The notes under the pieces: model-generated
Database searches by the model: none
Seen by the model: the letters and a program-made list of their open reading frames with translations, nothing else
What the model was told of the DNA's origin: nothing
Shown here: positions 1-7,164 of the stretch, in pieces
How the letters are laid out: each line of letters begins with the position of its first letter
Position numbering within the stretch: the stretch's first letter is position 1
Program-made: the position numbers and the translations under genes
DNA from: Desulfoscipio geothermicus
GTDB lineage: Bacteria; Bacillota; Desulfotomaculia; Desulfotomaculales; Desulfallaceae
Assembly (NCBI GenBank): GCA_016841205.1
Contig: JAENZP010000008.1
Span: forward strand, 1-64,000
Length of the DNA: 64,000 nucleotides
Direction of reading: 5' to 3'

Positions 1-102
1 AGCCCAGCAAAACGGTTTCATTTTTTCATCTGTCTACTTGACAGGGAGCAGTTCAGGTGACATCCGCAAGGGGGTTTTCAACGTTTTAAACATTGAACAT
101 GG

Positions 103-744
103 TTATTGTTTTTCAGCCAGCGCCCCTACCGGGCAAACCTTAACACATTCACCGCAGTTAGTGCAATTGCTCTCACCCAGGGGGACGTTGCCGAAAGTAG
201 TGACCACCCTTGAGTAGCCGCGCCGGGCAAATCCCAGTATGCCATTGCCGCTGTGCCGGCAAGCCCGGACACACTGGCCGCAGAGCACGCACTTGTTGGG
301 GTCGTAAACAATGGTGGCGGCGCTATCATCCACTGGGAGATACTTATCGAGTACCGACAGGTTCTTCGGTTTCAAAGGTAGTTTACGGGCTTTGGCAATG
401 CGCTGCAGCTCGCAGTTGCCATTGGCTGAACAATTTTTGCAGTCCAACCGGTGATTGGACATAAGCAGTTCAAAGCCCGCGGCTACCAGGCCGTCCACCT
501 GCGGGCTGCGGGTTTTCACCAGCAGTCCCTCGGTAACCGGCAGTGTACAGGCTGGGACCGGGGTAGGGCGGCCTTCAACTTCAACGAAACAAAGCCTGCA
601 TGAGGCGGCAGGATGTGCTTCCTCCCGGTAAGCGCACAGGTGAGGAATATATATATCGTTATCCAGGGCCACCCAGAGCAATACTTCACCCTGCGCAGCA
701 CGGATTTGGCGATCATCAATGGTTAAATTAACTATTGCTGCCAT
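103..744 (-). CDS. HoxU/NuoG-N-type iron-sulfur subunit of an NAD-linked oxidoreductase
   Basis: A 213-residue cytoplasmic electron-transfer subunit. Visible in order: a plant-type 2Fe-2S domain (Cys37, Cys49, Cys52, Cys66), a His-Cys 4Fe-4S site (His98, Cys102, Cys105, Cys111), then two 4Fe-4S ferredoxin motifs (Cys152/155/158/162 and Cys194/197/200/204). It stops right after the second cluster, so it has the HoxU length and lacks the catalytic domain of NuoG, HydA or FdhA. Known for the family: it passes electrons between the NuoF-like flavoprotein and a hydrogenase, formate dehydrogenase or similar partner. The start overlaps the end of the NuoF-like gene by 13 nt and has a GGAGGGG site, so the genes are co-transcribed. 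The partner must lie beyond the left edge; positions 1-102 show no clear gene. Inference: the module oxidises or reduces NAD for hydrogen or formate metabolism. Confidence 0.88.
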   Translation of the reverse strand: MAAIVNLTIDDRQIRAAQGEVLLWVALDNDIYIPHLCAYREEAHPAASCRLCFVEVEGRPTPVPACTLPVTEGLLVKTRSPQVDGLVAAGFELLMSNHRLDCKNCSANGNCELQRIAKARKLPLKPKNLSVLDKYLPVDDSAATIVYDPNKCVLCGQCVRACRHSGNGILGFARRGYSRVVTTFGNVPLGESNCTNCGECVKVCPVGALAEKQ

Positions 745-2666
745 TTTTGCTTCCCCTCCTTGTACTCCTTATCCTTTTCCAATACCAGGTGAGGCGGTGA
801 CAATTTTACCACGGCCTTGTATTGGGGCGGGCAGGCCATTGTGCAGCTGTCACACTTGACGCATTTTTCCTGGTCAATGACCTTAATCCGGTCCTCATTG
901 TCATGGATGGCCTCCACCGGGCAGCTGCCTACGCATGCGTCGCAGGAGCGCTCACATTTATCCGGTAAAATGTAGTAAGCAATTAATTCCTTGCACATCT
1001 TGGCAGGGCAGCGCCCTTCATTGATATGCGCCTCGTACTCTTCCCGGAAATACTTAAGGGTGCTCAGCACCGGGTTGGGTGCTGTCTTACCCAGACTGCA
1101 TAATGACCCTGCCTTGACCTTGGCGGCTAGCCCGGTAAGGGTGTCGATATCCTCTGGCTTACCCTGTCCTTTGGTAATTCTTTCTAGTATATCCAGCATG
1201 TGTTTGGTGCCCAGGCGGCAGAAAGTACATTTGCCGCAGGATTCTTGCTGGGTAAAATCCAGAAAGAAACGAGCAATTTCCACCATGCAATCATCTTCAT
1301 CCAGTACCACCATGCCACCGGAGCCCATCATAGCCCCGGCCTGGGTAAGTGAGTCGAAGTCAATGGGGGTGTCCATTGCCGATTCGGGCAGGCAGCCGCC
1401 GGAAGGACCTCCGATTTGCACCGCCTTTAACTTTTTACCTCCTGCAATGCCGCTGCCTACCTCGTTTATTAATTCATTCAAAGTCGTACTCATGGGAACT
1501 TCGGCCAGGCCGGTGTTTATCACCTTGCCGGCTAGAGCGAAGATAGCCGTGCCCGGGTTTTCCCCTGAGCCAATGCCGGTAAACCAGTCCGCACCGTTTT
1601 TAATAATGTGCGGTACATAGGACAACGTTTTAACATTGTTAATTATCGTAGGTTGGCCCCATAACCCCGCTTCCGCGGGGAAAGGCGGGCGGTGCCTGGG
1701 TATGCCTGGCTGGCCCTCCATCGAGGCAATCAGCGCGGATTCTTCGCCGCAAACAAAAGCACCCGAGCCCTGGAAAATTTCGATGTCCAGGCTATAATTG
1801 CTGCCTAAAATATTATCACCTAAGAGACCTTTAACGCGAGCCTGTTCAATGGCTAGGGCCACCCGCTCTACGGCCAGGGGATATTCGGCCCGGATATAAA
1901 CGTAACCCTTGCCTGCGCCCACTGCCCGGGCGGCGATAGCCAGACCTTCTACCATCAGGTGCGGGTTGGATTCCAGGATGGTCCGGTCCATAAAAGCGCC
2001 GGGATCTCCCTCGTCAGCGTTGCAAATCACGTATTTAGTCGTACCGGGGGCGTTGCGGCAGGTTTGCCACTTGATGCCGGTGGGGAAACCTGCCCCACCG
2101 CGCCCGCGTAGTCCGGAATCTTTTATGGTGGTGATGATTTCTTCGGGGGGCATTTCCAGTGCCTTGGTTAGCGCTGTATAACCTCCGGTGGAAATGTAAT
2201 GGTCTATGTTTTGGGGATCAATAAAGCCACACTGTTCCAGCACTACCTTGTTTTCATAGACTCCCCGGGGAAAATCAGCAAAGGTGGGGAACATATCATT
2301 GGGCTCCAGTGCTGCCAAGGCAAATTCAACACATGGGTCACCTTCGGTGAGAAAGTCACGTACAATTCTGGCGCCGACCCCTTCGGTTACATAACCATAG
2401 CAGATGGCCGGGAGCCCTTCATTATGAATGACCATGATGGGTTCGGCATAACAGTGACCCATGCATCCTACTTCCAATACGTTAGCGTCCAGCTTAAGTT
2501 TGGCCAGCTCATTTTTTACGTCCTTGAGCAGGCTAAGTGCACCTGCTGCCCGCCCACAGGTGGCGGCACCGATTAATATTAATGGTTTTTCTCTTAACCG
2601 CGCCCATTCTTTTTGAGCTTGTTCTTGCAGTTTAGCAAATGCTGCAGCAGGAAAATTTTTACTCAT
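732..2666 (-). CDS. NuoF/HoxF-like NADH-binding flavoprotein subunit
   Basis: A 644-residue diaphorase subunit that takes electrons from NADH through FMN. Domains in order: an N-terminal thioredoxin-fold ferredoxin-like segment (about residues 30-110), the FMN/NADH Rossmann-like core with GLRGRGGAGFPTG and ICNADEGDPGAF, an SLBB segment, the NuoF 4Fe-4S motif ESCGKCTFCRLGT, and a C-terminal pair of 4Fe-4S ferredoxin motifs (about residues 570-612). This extended architecture is that of HydB/HndC in NAD(P)-dependent iron hydrogenases and of NAD-linked formate dehydrogenases, not plain respiratory NuoF. The frame is open further upstream, but the ATG at 2666 has an AAGGTG site and overlaps the NuoE-like stop by 8 nt, so I chose it. 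It is central in a tight three-gene operon. Partner enzyme not visible. Confidence 0.9.
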   Translation of the reverse strand: MSKNFPAAAFAKLQEQAQKEWARLREKPLILIGAATCGRAAGALSLLKDVKNELAKLKLDANVLEVGCMGHCYAEPIMVIHNEGLPAICYGYVTEGVGARIVRDFLTEGDPCVEFALAALEPNDMFPTFADFPRGVYENKVVLEQCGFIDPQNIDHYISTGGYTALTKALEMPPEEIITTIKDSGLRGRGGAGFPTGIKWQTCRNAPGTTKYVICNADEGDPGAFMDRTILESNPHLMVEGLAIAARAVGAGKGYVYIRAEYPLAVERVALAIEQARVKGLLGDNILGSNYSLDIEIFQGSGAFVCGEESALIASMEGQPGIPRHRPPFPAEAGLWGQPTIINNVKTLSYVPHIIKNGADWFTGIGSGENPGTAIFALAGKVINTGLAEVPMSTTLNELINEVGSGIAGGKKLKAVQIGGPSGGCLPESAMDTPIDFDSLTQAGAMMGSGGMVVLDEDDCMVEIARFFLDFTQQESCGKCTFCRLGTKHMLDILERITKGQGKPEDIDTLTGLAAKVKAGSLCSLGKTAPNPVLSTLKYFREEYEAHINEGRCPAKMCKELIAYYILPDKCERSCDACVGSCPVEAIHDNEDRIKVIDQEKCVKCDSCTMACPPQYKAVVKLSPPHLVLEKDKEYKEGKQKWQQ

Positions 2667-3180
2667 TTGGGGCCGCACCTTCTTTCGCTTTTTGATTATC
2701 CAGTTGATTGGCAAATATTAGCCCATCTACCCTGGTAGGAGTTATTTTGCCGTGGATCTCATCATTGATTACTACTACCGGGGCCATTGTGCAGCACCCC
2801 ACACAAGCTACCCGCTCCAAGCTGTATTCCCTGTCTTTGGTGGTTTCGCCTAACTTGATATTGAGGCGGCGTTCCCATGATTCCTGGATAATATGGGCGC
2901 CTCGCATGTGGCAGGCCGTGCCCATGCAAATTTTGACCTGATGCTTGCCCGGCGGAGTGAGGCGAAATTGATTATAAAAGGTGATTATCCCGTAAACATC
3001 CACAGAAGGTATATGGAAATGAGCGGCCACTTCCTCCATAGCCACTGCCGGAACATAGCCCAGTTTGTTTTGTACTTGCTGCAATACGGGTATAACGTTA
3101 CCCTGGTTGTCATTATATGTTTCCAGCAACCGACGGGTTGTTTCAATGGCTAATTTCTTTTCTTCTTCAGTTATTTTCAT
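2659..3180 (-). CDS. NuoE/HydC-like thioredoxin-fold 2Fe-2S subunit
   Basis: A 173-residue NuoE-family protein, first gene of the operon. The 2Fe-2S ligands are the family pattern C-x4-C (Cys85, Cys90) and C-x3-C (Cys126, Cys130). The N-terminal helical part and the ITFYNQF segment are typical of NuoE. In known complexes this subunit binds next to NuoF and carries a non-catalytic or bifurcation-related 2Fe-2S cluster. It is followed with an 8-nt overlap by the NuoF-like gene. The upstream region 3181-3240 is AT-rich, with a TATAAT-like hexamer on the minus strand but no convincing -35 box. It could belong to a hydrogenase, a formate dehydrogenase or a bifurcating complex; the sequence here does not decide. 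Confidence 0.9.
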   Translation of the reverse strand: MKITEEEKKLAIETTRRLLETYNDNQGNVIPVLQQVQNKLGYVPAVAMEEVAAHFHIPSVDVYGIITFYNQFRLTPPGKHQVKICMGTACHMRGAHIIQESWERRLNIKLGETTKDREYSLERVACVGCCTMAPVVVINDEIHGKITPTRVDGLIFANQLDNQKAKEGAAPNE

Positions 3181-3313
3181 GGTTATCGCTCCCGCTGTTG
3201 AACATGATTTGTCAGTTAATATGTTAATTATATCATAGGCAAATTAAAGAATCCATATGTTACGATATGGTATTCGACATATAGCTCAAGCCGCCGGCGA
3301 TAATTAACATAAC

Positions 3314-3353
3314 GCCGCCCGGTGCGTGGAATAAAGGCCGTGGACCGGGCGGT
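3314..3353. terminator. GC-rich hairpin downstream of a small minus-strand gene
   Basis: Perfect 9-bp arms CCGCCCGGT (3315-3323) and ACCGGGCGG (3344-3352) enclose a 20-nt loop that can pair further. It lies 50 nt after the stop of the 46-residue minus-strand gene. There is no good U-tract on either strand, so termination is a guess. The rest of the gap 3181-3401 shows a short inverted repeat (CCATAT/ATATGG, about 3252-3270) and nothing else clear. Confidence 0.4.
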
Positions 3354-3401
3354 ACAATATGGCTTATTAGATCGATAATTAATGGGTTTGTCCACAATGT
3401 A

Positions 3402-3542
3402 TTATTTGTTGGACGGCCCCCGCTCCGGGTCTATGATAGTGGAAGCCCCCCTTACTCTGTCAAGTTTTTCCTTTCTAGTTAACCCCTGGTTAACGTTGGC
3501 ACTGTTGTTTTTTTCTTTATTGTTGCCCCTTACACGACGCAT
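3402..3542 (-). CDS. Small basic hypothetical protein (46 aa)
   Basis: A short gene found by its ribosome site: TAGGAGG lies 6 nt before the ATG at 3542-3540, and the frame runs 46 codons to TAA. The product begins MRRVRGNNKEKNN and ends ERGPSNK. It is polar, positively charged and rich in Asn, Lys and Arg, with no membrane segment or cysteine. I do not recognise a family. The opposite strand has a longer hydrophobic open frame with no ribosome site, which I regard as the shadow. Position between two terminator-like hairpins suggests a single-gene unit. Confidence 0.55.
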   Translation of the reverse strand: MRRVRGNNKEKNNSANVNQGLTRKEKLDRVRGASTIIDPERGPSNK

Positions 3543-3659
3543 AATAATCCTCCTATCATTAAATGTTATTGTTATTTTGCCTTTATTTAGTTATTATTAT
3601 GTTTTTAATGCGCGTAAGGATTAGTTGAAGCTGTCTTTGAGGAGGTTTATCCCAAATAA

Positions 3660-3702
3660 AAGGACGTTATACATTGTTCAAATTAACACGTATAACGTCC
3701 TT
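3660..3702 (-). terminator. Rho-independent terminator after the menaquinone methyltransferase gene
   Basis: Perfect 12-bp inverted repeat AAGGACGTTATA (3660-3671) / TATAACGTCCTT (3691-3702). Read on the minus strand, the stem is followed by TTTTATTT. It begins only 7 nt after the methyltransferase stop codon. Confidence 0.85.
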
Positions 3703-3708
3703 AATTTA

Positions 3709-4416
3709 CTAAATTGGTTTATGTCCCAGGTGCATGGCTGCTACTCCCCCGGTATATGCTTTTACTTCTATATCCACAAGCCCGGCCCGCCGGAACATAT
3801 TCGCCAGCTCCCGGCGGCCCGGGAAATCCCTGGCTGATTCCTGCAGCCAGGAGTACTGCTGGTAGCTTTTGGCCAGCAGCTTACCGAGAATAGGCATAAC
3901 ATAGCCGAAATAAATGTAATATAGCTGTCTGAATACCGGCAAGGTCGGTTGGGAGGTTTCCAGGCAGACCACTTGGCCGCCCGGTCTGGCGACCCGGGTC
4001 ATTTCCTGCAGCACTTGCAGGTAGTCTGGAACATTACGTAGGCCAAAGCCAATGGTTACATGGTCAAAGGAATTATCAGCAAAAGGTAATTCCATTGCAT
4101 TGCCGTGGACCAGCTGCACCTGCTGCAGGTTATGAGCCTGTACTTTTTCCCGGCCGATTTGCAGCATATTTTGGCTGAAGTCCAGCCCGTATACTGTACC
4201 GCCCGGTCCGACGGCTCCGGCCAGAGCGATAGTCCAATCGGCCGTACCACAGCACACGTCCAGCGCAGTTTGGCCTTTTTGTACCCGCATACGTTTCATG
4301 GTATCCCTGCGCCAGGCTTTGTGCCGCTGAAAGCTGATCACCGAGTTCATAAAGTCGTATTTCCCAGAAATTGACTCAAATACATCATGTACACGTTCTT
4401 CTTTGGATTGATACAT
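3709..4416 (-). CDS. menG: Demethylmenaquinone methyltransferase (UbiE/MenG family)
   Basis: A 235-residue class I SAM-dependent methyltransferase. Motif I is DVCCGTADW (about residues 52-60), followed by GLDFSQNML, the family segment [12 protein letters not shown] and [11 protein letters not shown]. Length and motifs match UbiE/MenG, which methylates demethylmenaquinone as the last step of menaquinone synthesis; Firmicutes normally lack ubiquinone. It acts in the cytoplasm at the membrane surface. The start has AGAAGGGG in front. It stands alone on its strand, closed by a strong terminator. Menaquinone fits an anaerobic respirer such as a sulfate reducer. Confidence 0.9.
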   Translation of the reverse strand: MYQSKEERVHDVFESISGKYDFMNSVISFQRHKAWRRDTMKRMRVQKGQTALDVCCGTADWTIALAGAVGPGGTVYGLDFSQNMLQIGREKVQAHNLQQVQLVHGNAMELPFADNSFDHVTIGFGLRNVPDYLQVLQEMTRVARPGGQVVCLETSQPTLPVFRQLYYIYFGYVMPILGKLLAKSYQQYSWLQESARDFPGRRELANMFRRAGLVDIEVKAYTGGVAAMHLGHKPI

Positions 4417-4741
4417 GGCATTCCCCTTCTAACTTAAAACTCTTTGCTTGTTCGTTCGATAACACGACCAAATCTTTCGCCGGGGCACCTCGCCTTTCTG
4501 TACAAGGATTAATTTGGATATTTGGTAATTCAAGAAGCGATCCTTATTTATGCCGTTTACCTAACAGTATATCATTGCAGAATAAATCTTAACAGGGTAG
4601 TGGTATACCATATTTAAACGTTTTTAAACCATCAAAGTTTATTGTTCTAAACTACACTGTTTAAACGGTGATTGCGCTTGATTTTCCTGTTTTATTAATT
4701 TATCCTATAAATGAATAATACGACAGACGAATTATCGGAGG

Positions 4742-5087
4742 GTGGTTATAATAGAAAAGGCTATATTACATAAATACCAGGATTTCTTTTTTAATAACTT
4801 TGACAGCTTATATTAGCCTATGAAATCGTTGGAAATTGAATATTCCATTAAGTACTACCACCTCTATTATTGACCGGCTGGAGCGGAAAAATATGGTGGA
4901 GAGAACAAGGAGCATCGAAGACCGCAGAATAGTTATAGTAAGGTTGACCGAAAAAGGTGCTGGTTTATGCCGGGATATATTTAGTAAGTTTGAAATATTT
5001 ATTAAGAACATTATGTATAAGCTGGCCCAAAAATTAACAGGTGAAGAAATTGAGTTTTTAAAAAAAATAATAGTAAAGATCAGTTAG
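4742..5087 (+). pseudogene. Decayed MarR-family regulator
   Basis: The intact part (from about 4824) reads as the recognition helix and wing of a MarR regulator: NIPLSTTTSIIDRLERKNMV followed by an RRI-type wing and a C-terminal dimer helix. Upstream, in another frame starting near 4742, a typical MarR N-terminal helix can be read, but it hits TAG at 4814-4816 and then jumps to LNIPLS. The first part of the helix-turn-helix is missing, so there is both a stop and an internal deletion with a frame change. A short protein could still start at TTG 4836, but it would lack half the DNA-binding fold. The 4417-4741 gap before it holds the methyltransferase ribosome site and no other feature I can support. 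Confidence 0.7.
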
Positions 5088-5220
5088 GTACTAAATCTTT
5101 ATTATAATTCTTTGTTATAATGCTCAAAATAAGTTCAAACACTTCATGCTATTGTTTGGCCAGGTGCTTTCAGAATATTTATGGTGGAATGACAGTAGCT
5201 TTATTAAAGGAGGTCGGGCA

Positions 5221-5403
5221 ATGTCTAAAAAGGAAGACAACAACTTATTCACCAACCAGAAGATTGAAAGCCCTAAAGTTGAAGTAAGGGAAAAATATAA
5301 TGAAAGTGATAACCTATCTAAAATGATTAACGCCTCCCGGGCTTTTCGGAATCTGCCTCCTGAGTTTATTATGGACAACAGTGATCTTCGGGGTGGGGAA
5401 TAA
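5221..5403 (+). CDS. Small hypothetical protein (60 aa)
   Basis: Starts at ATG 5221 behind a near-perfect AAAGGAGGT site. The frame extends further upstream, but only this ATG has a ribosome site. The product (MSKKEDNN...LRGGE) is hydrophilic and charged, with no membrane segment or cysteine and a short helix-prone middle (SKMINASRAFRNLPPEF). I do not recognise a family. It lies just after the broken MarR gene and may once have been its neighbour or target. About 200 nt after it hold nothing clear. Confidence 0.6.
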   Translation: MSKKEDNNLFTNQKIESPKVEVREKYNESDNLSKMINASRAFRNLPPEFIMDNSDLRGGE

Positions 5404-5600
5404 TCTGGTTAAAATAGCAAACTAAGTGCCTTACGTGAAATCTGTGATTTTCAAAGTGGAAGTTACGATCCTAGCAATATCCATGCAGAGGATATGCAAC
5501 AGGATTTTGGAAAAAAATCATGTGGTTTACGTAGTGAAAAATTTAATAATTACGCGTAGTAATTTTGGATTAATGAATAATTAAGGATCGTTTACATGAA

Positions 5601-6812
5601 TCATACCTGCTGCCTTCGAGCCAATTCCTCCCGGCCAGGCAGCAGAAAAGCCAGCAGCAGGCCAATTACCGGGAAGACAATCATTGTTTCAAACACCGCC
5701 GGTAAGCCCCACCTGTCAGCCACCCAGCCCAGCATAGTGGCACCCACTCCGCCCATGCCGATGCCAAAACCGAGCAGTAGTCCCGAAGCCAGACCTACGT
5801 TATCAGGCATCATTTCTTGACCCATGACTACAGTTACGGAAAAAGTAGAAATAATCACAAAACCCATTAACGCCACGATAATGATTGTCCAGAAGCCTTG
5901 CAGGTGTATAAATAAATATAGCAGAGGTATAAGCGAGGCCATTGAGGCAATGATAACACTTTTCAGCCCCCAGCGGTCAGCTGCCGGCCCGCCTATCAAA
6001 GTGCCGAAAACACCGGCAAATAGAAATAACGAAATAATGGCAGCGGCGTATTTTTCACTATGCTGCAGGTAATGCACGTAATATTGGGGTAAAAAAGTGA
6101 CTAGGCCAAAGTGCACAAAGGAGCGCATGATGACCACTGTTACCAGCATTGCAATCGGGATTACAAACCAGGGCATACCATTGCCGACAGTTTTTTTATG
6201 CAATACACCGGGCGTCGCATCTTTAATTTGCCGTGCAATATCTCCTGTCTCGCTGGGAGTACTTGTTATACCGGCCAGGGAAAGCCAGAGCAATACAGCC
6301 ATAATGCTGTTTAACACTAGAAATCCCGCCGATCCGTGCAACCCGGCCAGACCATAGAAAAAAGTGGCCAGTACCGGGCCGCTTGCAAATCCCAGGTTGC
6401 CACCAACTGAAAATAAAGACATACCCGTTGCCTTACGTGCACCGCTGGCCAGGCGAGCATTCTTAGAGCCCTCTGGGTGGTATGCAGCCACGCCAAGTCC
6501 GCTGACCAGCGCAATTAGAAGCAGTACCGGGTAATTAGTGCTAAACCCGGTTAATGCCATGCCGGCTCCGGACAGCAAACACCCCAGGGGGATCAGCCAG
6601 ACTGCCCGGAAGCGGTCGCTGAGAATGCCGAAAACGGGCTGGATAACCGAAGAGCTTAAATTAAAGGCCAGCATCACTACACCTACCTGTAGTTGGCTTA
6701 GAGCAAAAGCGGGCTGTAAAAATGCCAGCATCATGGGCAGAGCTCCCTGGCTGATGTCGGTTATGGCATGGCCTGTACCCAGCAAGGCGAGTATTTTTTT
6801 GTTCATTTGCAT
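5601..6812 (-). CDS. MFS exporter, fosmidomycin-resistance (Fsr) family
   Basis: A 403-residue major facilitator with about 12 hydrophobic segments. Family marks: an N-terminal GTGHAITDISQGALP segment, GILSDRF in the loop between helices 2 and 3, and GVAAYHPEGSKNARLASG, which is characteristic of Fsr-like proteins (AYHPxG). Known members export fosmidomycin and other small molecules; the substrate here is unknown. The start at 6812 has an AAAGGA site; a second in-frame ATG two codons on is also possible. It is a single-gene unit transcribed away from tex. Confidence 0.85.
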   Translation of the reverse strand: MQMNKKILALLGTGHAITDISQGALPMMLAFLQPAFALSQLQVGVVMLAFNLSSSVIQPVFGILSDRFRAVWLIPLGCLLSGAGMALTGFSTNYPVLLLIALVSGLGVAAYHPEGSKNARLASGARKATGMSLFSVGGNLGFASGPVLATFFYGLAGLHGSAGFLVLNSIMAVLLWLSLAGITSTPSETGDIARQIKDATPGVLHKKTVGNGMPWFVIPIAMLVTVVIMRSFVHFGLVTFLPQYYVHYLQHSEKYAAAIISLFLFAGVFGTLIGGPAADRWGLKSVIIASMASLIPLLYLFIHLQGFWTIIIVALMGFVIISTFSVTVVMGQEMMPDNVGLASGLLLGFGIGMGGVGATMLGWVADRWGLPAVFETMIVFPVIGLLLAFLLPGREELARRQQV

Positions 6813-7164
6813 AGCGGATCCTTTCCCAACAAGTTAGCACGTATTATTTCATTAAATGTCAGATCAACTTAATGTTACTATAACAAATTTCTGTTGCTGT
6901 ATTTTTCATTATTTTTATCAAAAACCCTTTTTAATCTTGGATAAAACATAAAAATAGTGTTTAATATATCTTGGTTATAAATACATTTTGTATAAAAGGC
7001 TGACAATTCGGTAAAATGGTGGTCTTCATAGTATTGACCGCAGTTGAATAAAAAAGACAGCGACTATTAGCTTCGTGACGTACCATTTTTTATCATCCCG
7101 GTAAAATCGGGCTTGTGATTAATTATGATTGAGATGCCTATTTATCTTGGAGGGGCAGAACCTT
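6813..7164. other. Divergent intergenic region between the MFS gene and tex
   Basis: A 352-nt AT-rich gap between divergent genes. It must hold both promoters. I see several TATAAA-like hexamers but no hexamer pair with good spacing, and a small hairpin CCCG-GTAAAAT-CGGG at about 7098-7112. No gene with a ribosome site was found on either strand. Confidence 0.4.

Noticed and set aside
3382-3624. 80-codon hydrophobic frame on the plus strand
   Set aside because: No ribosome site; the opposite strand has a small gene with a perfect GGAGG and start.
4371-4592. 73-codon plus-strand frame upstream of the methyltransferase gene
   Set aside because: It overlaps the methyltransferase start and has no ribosome site or recognisable product.
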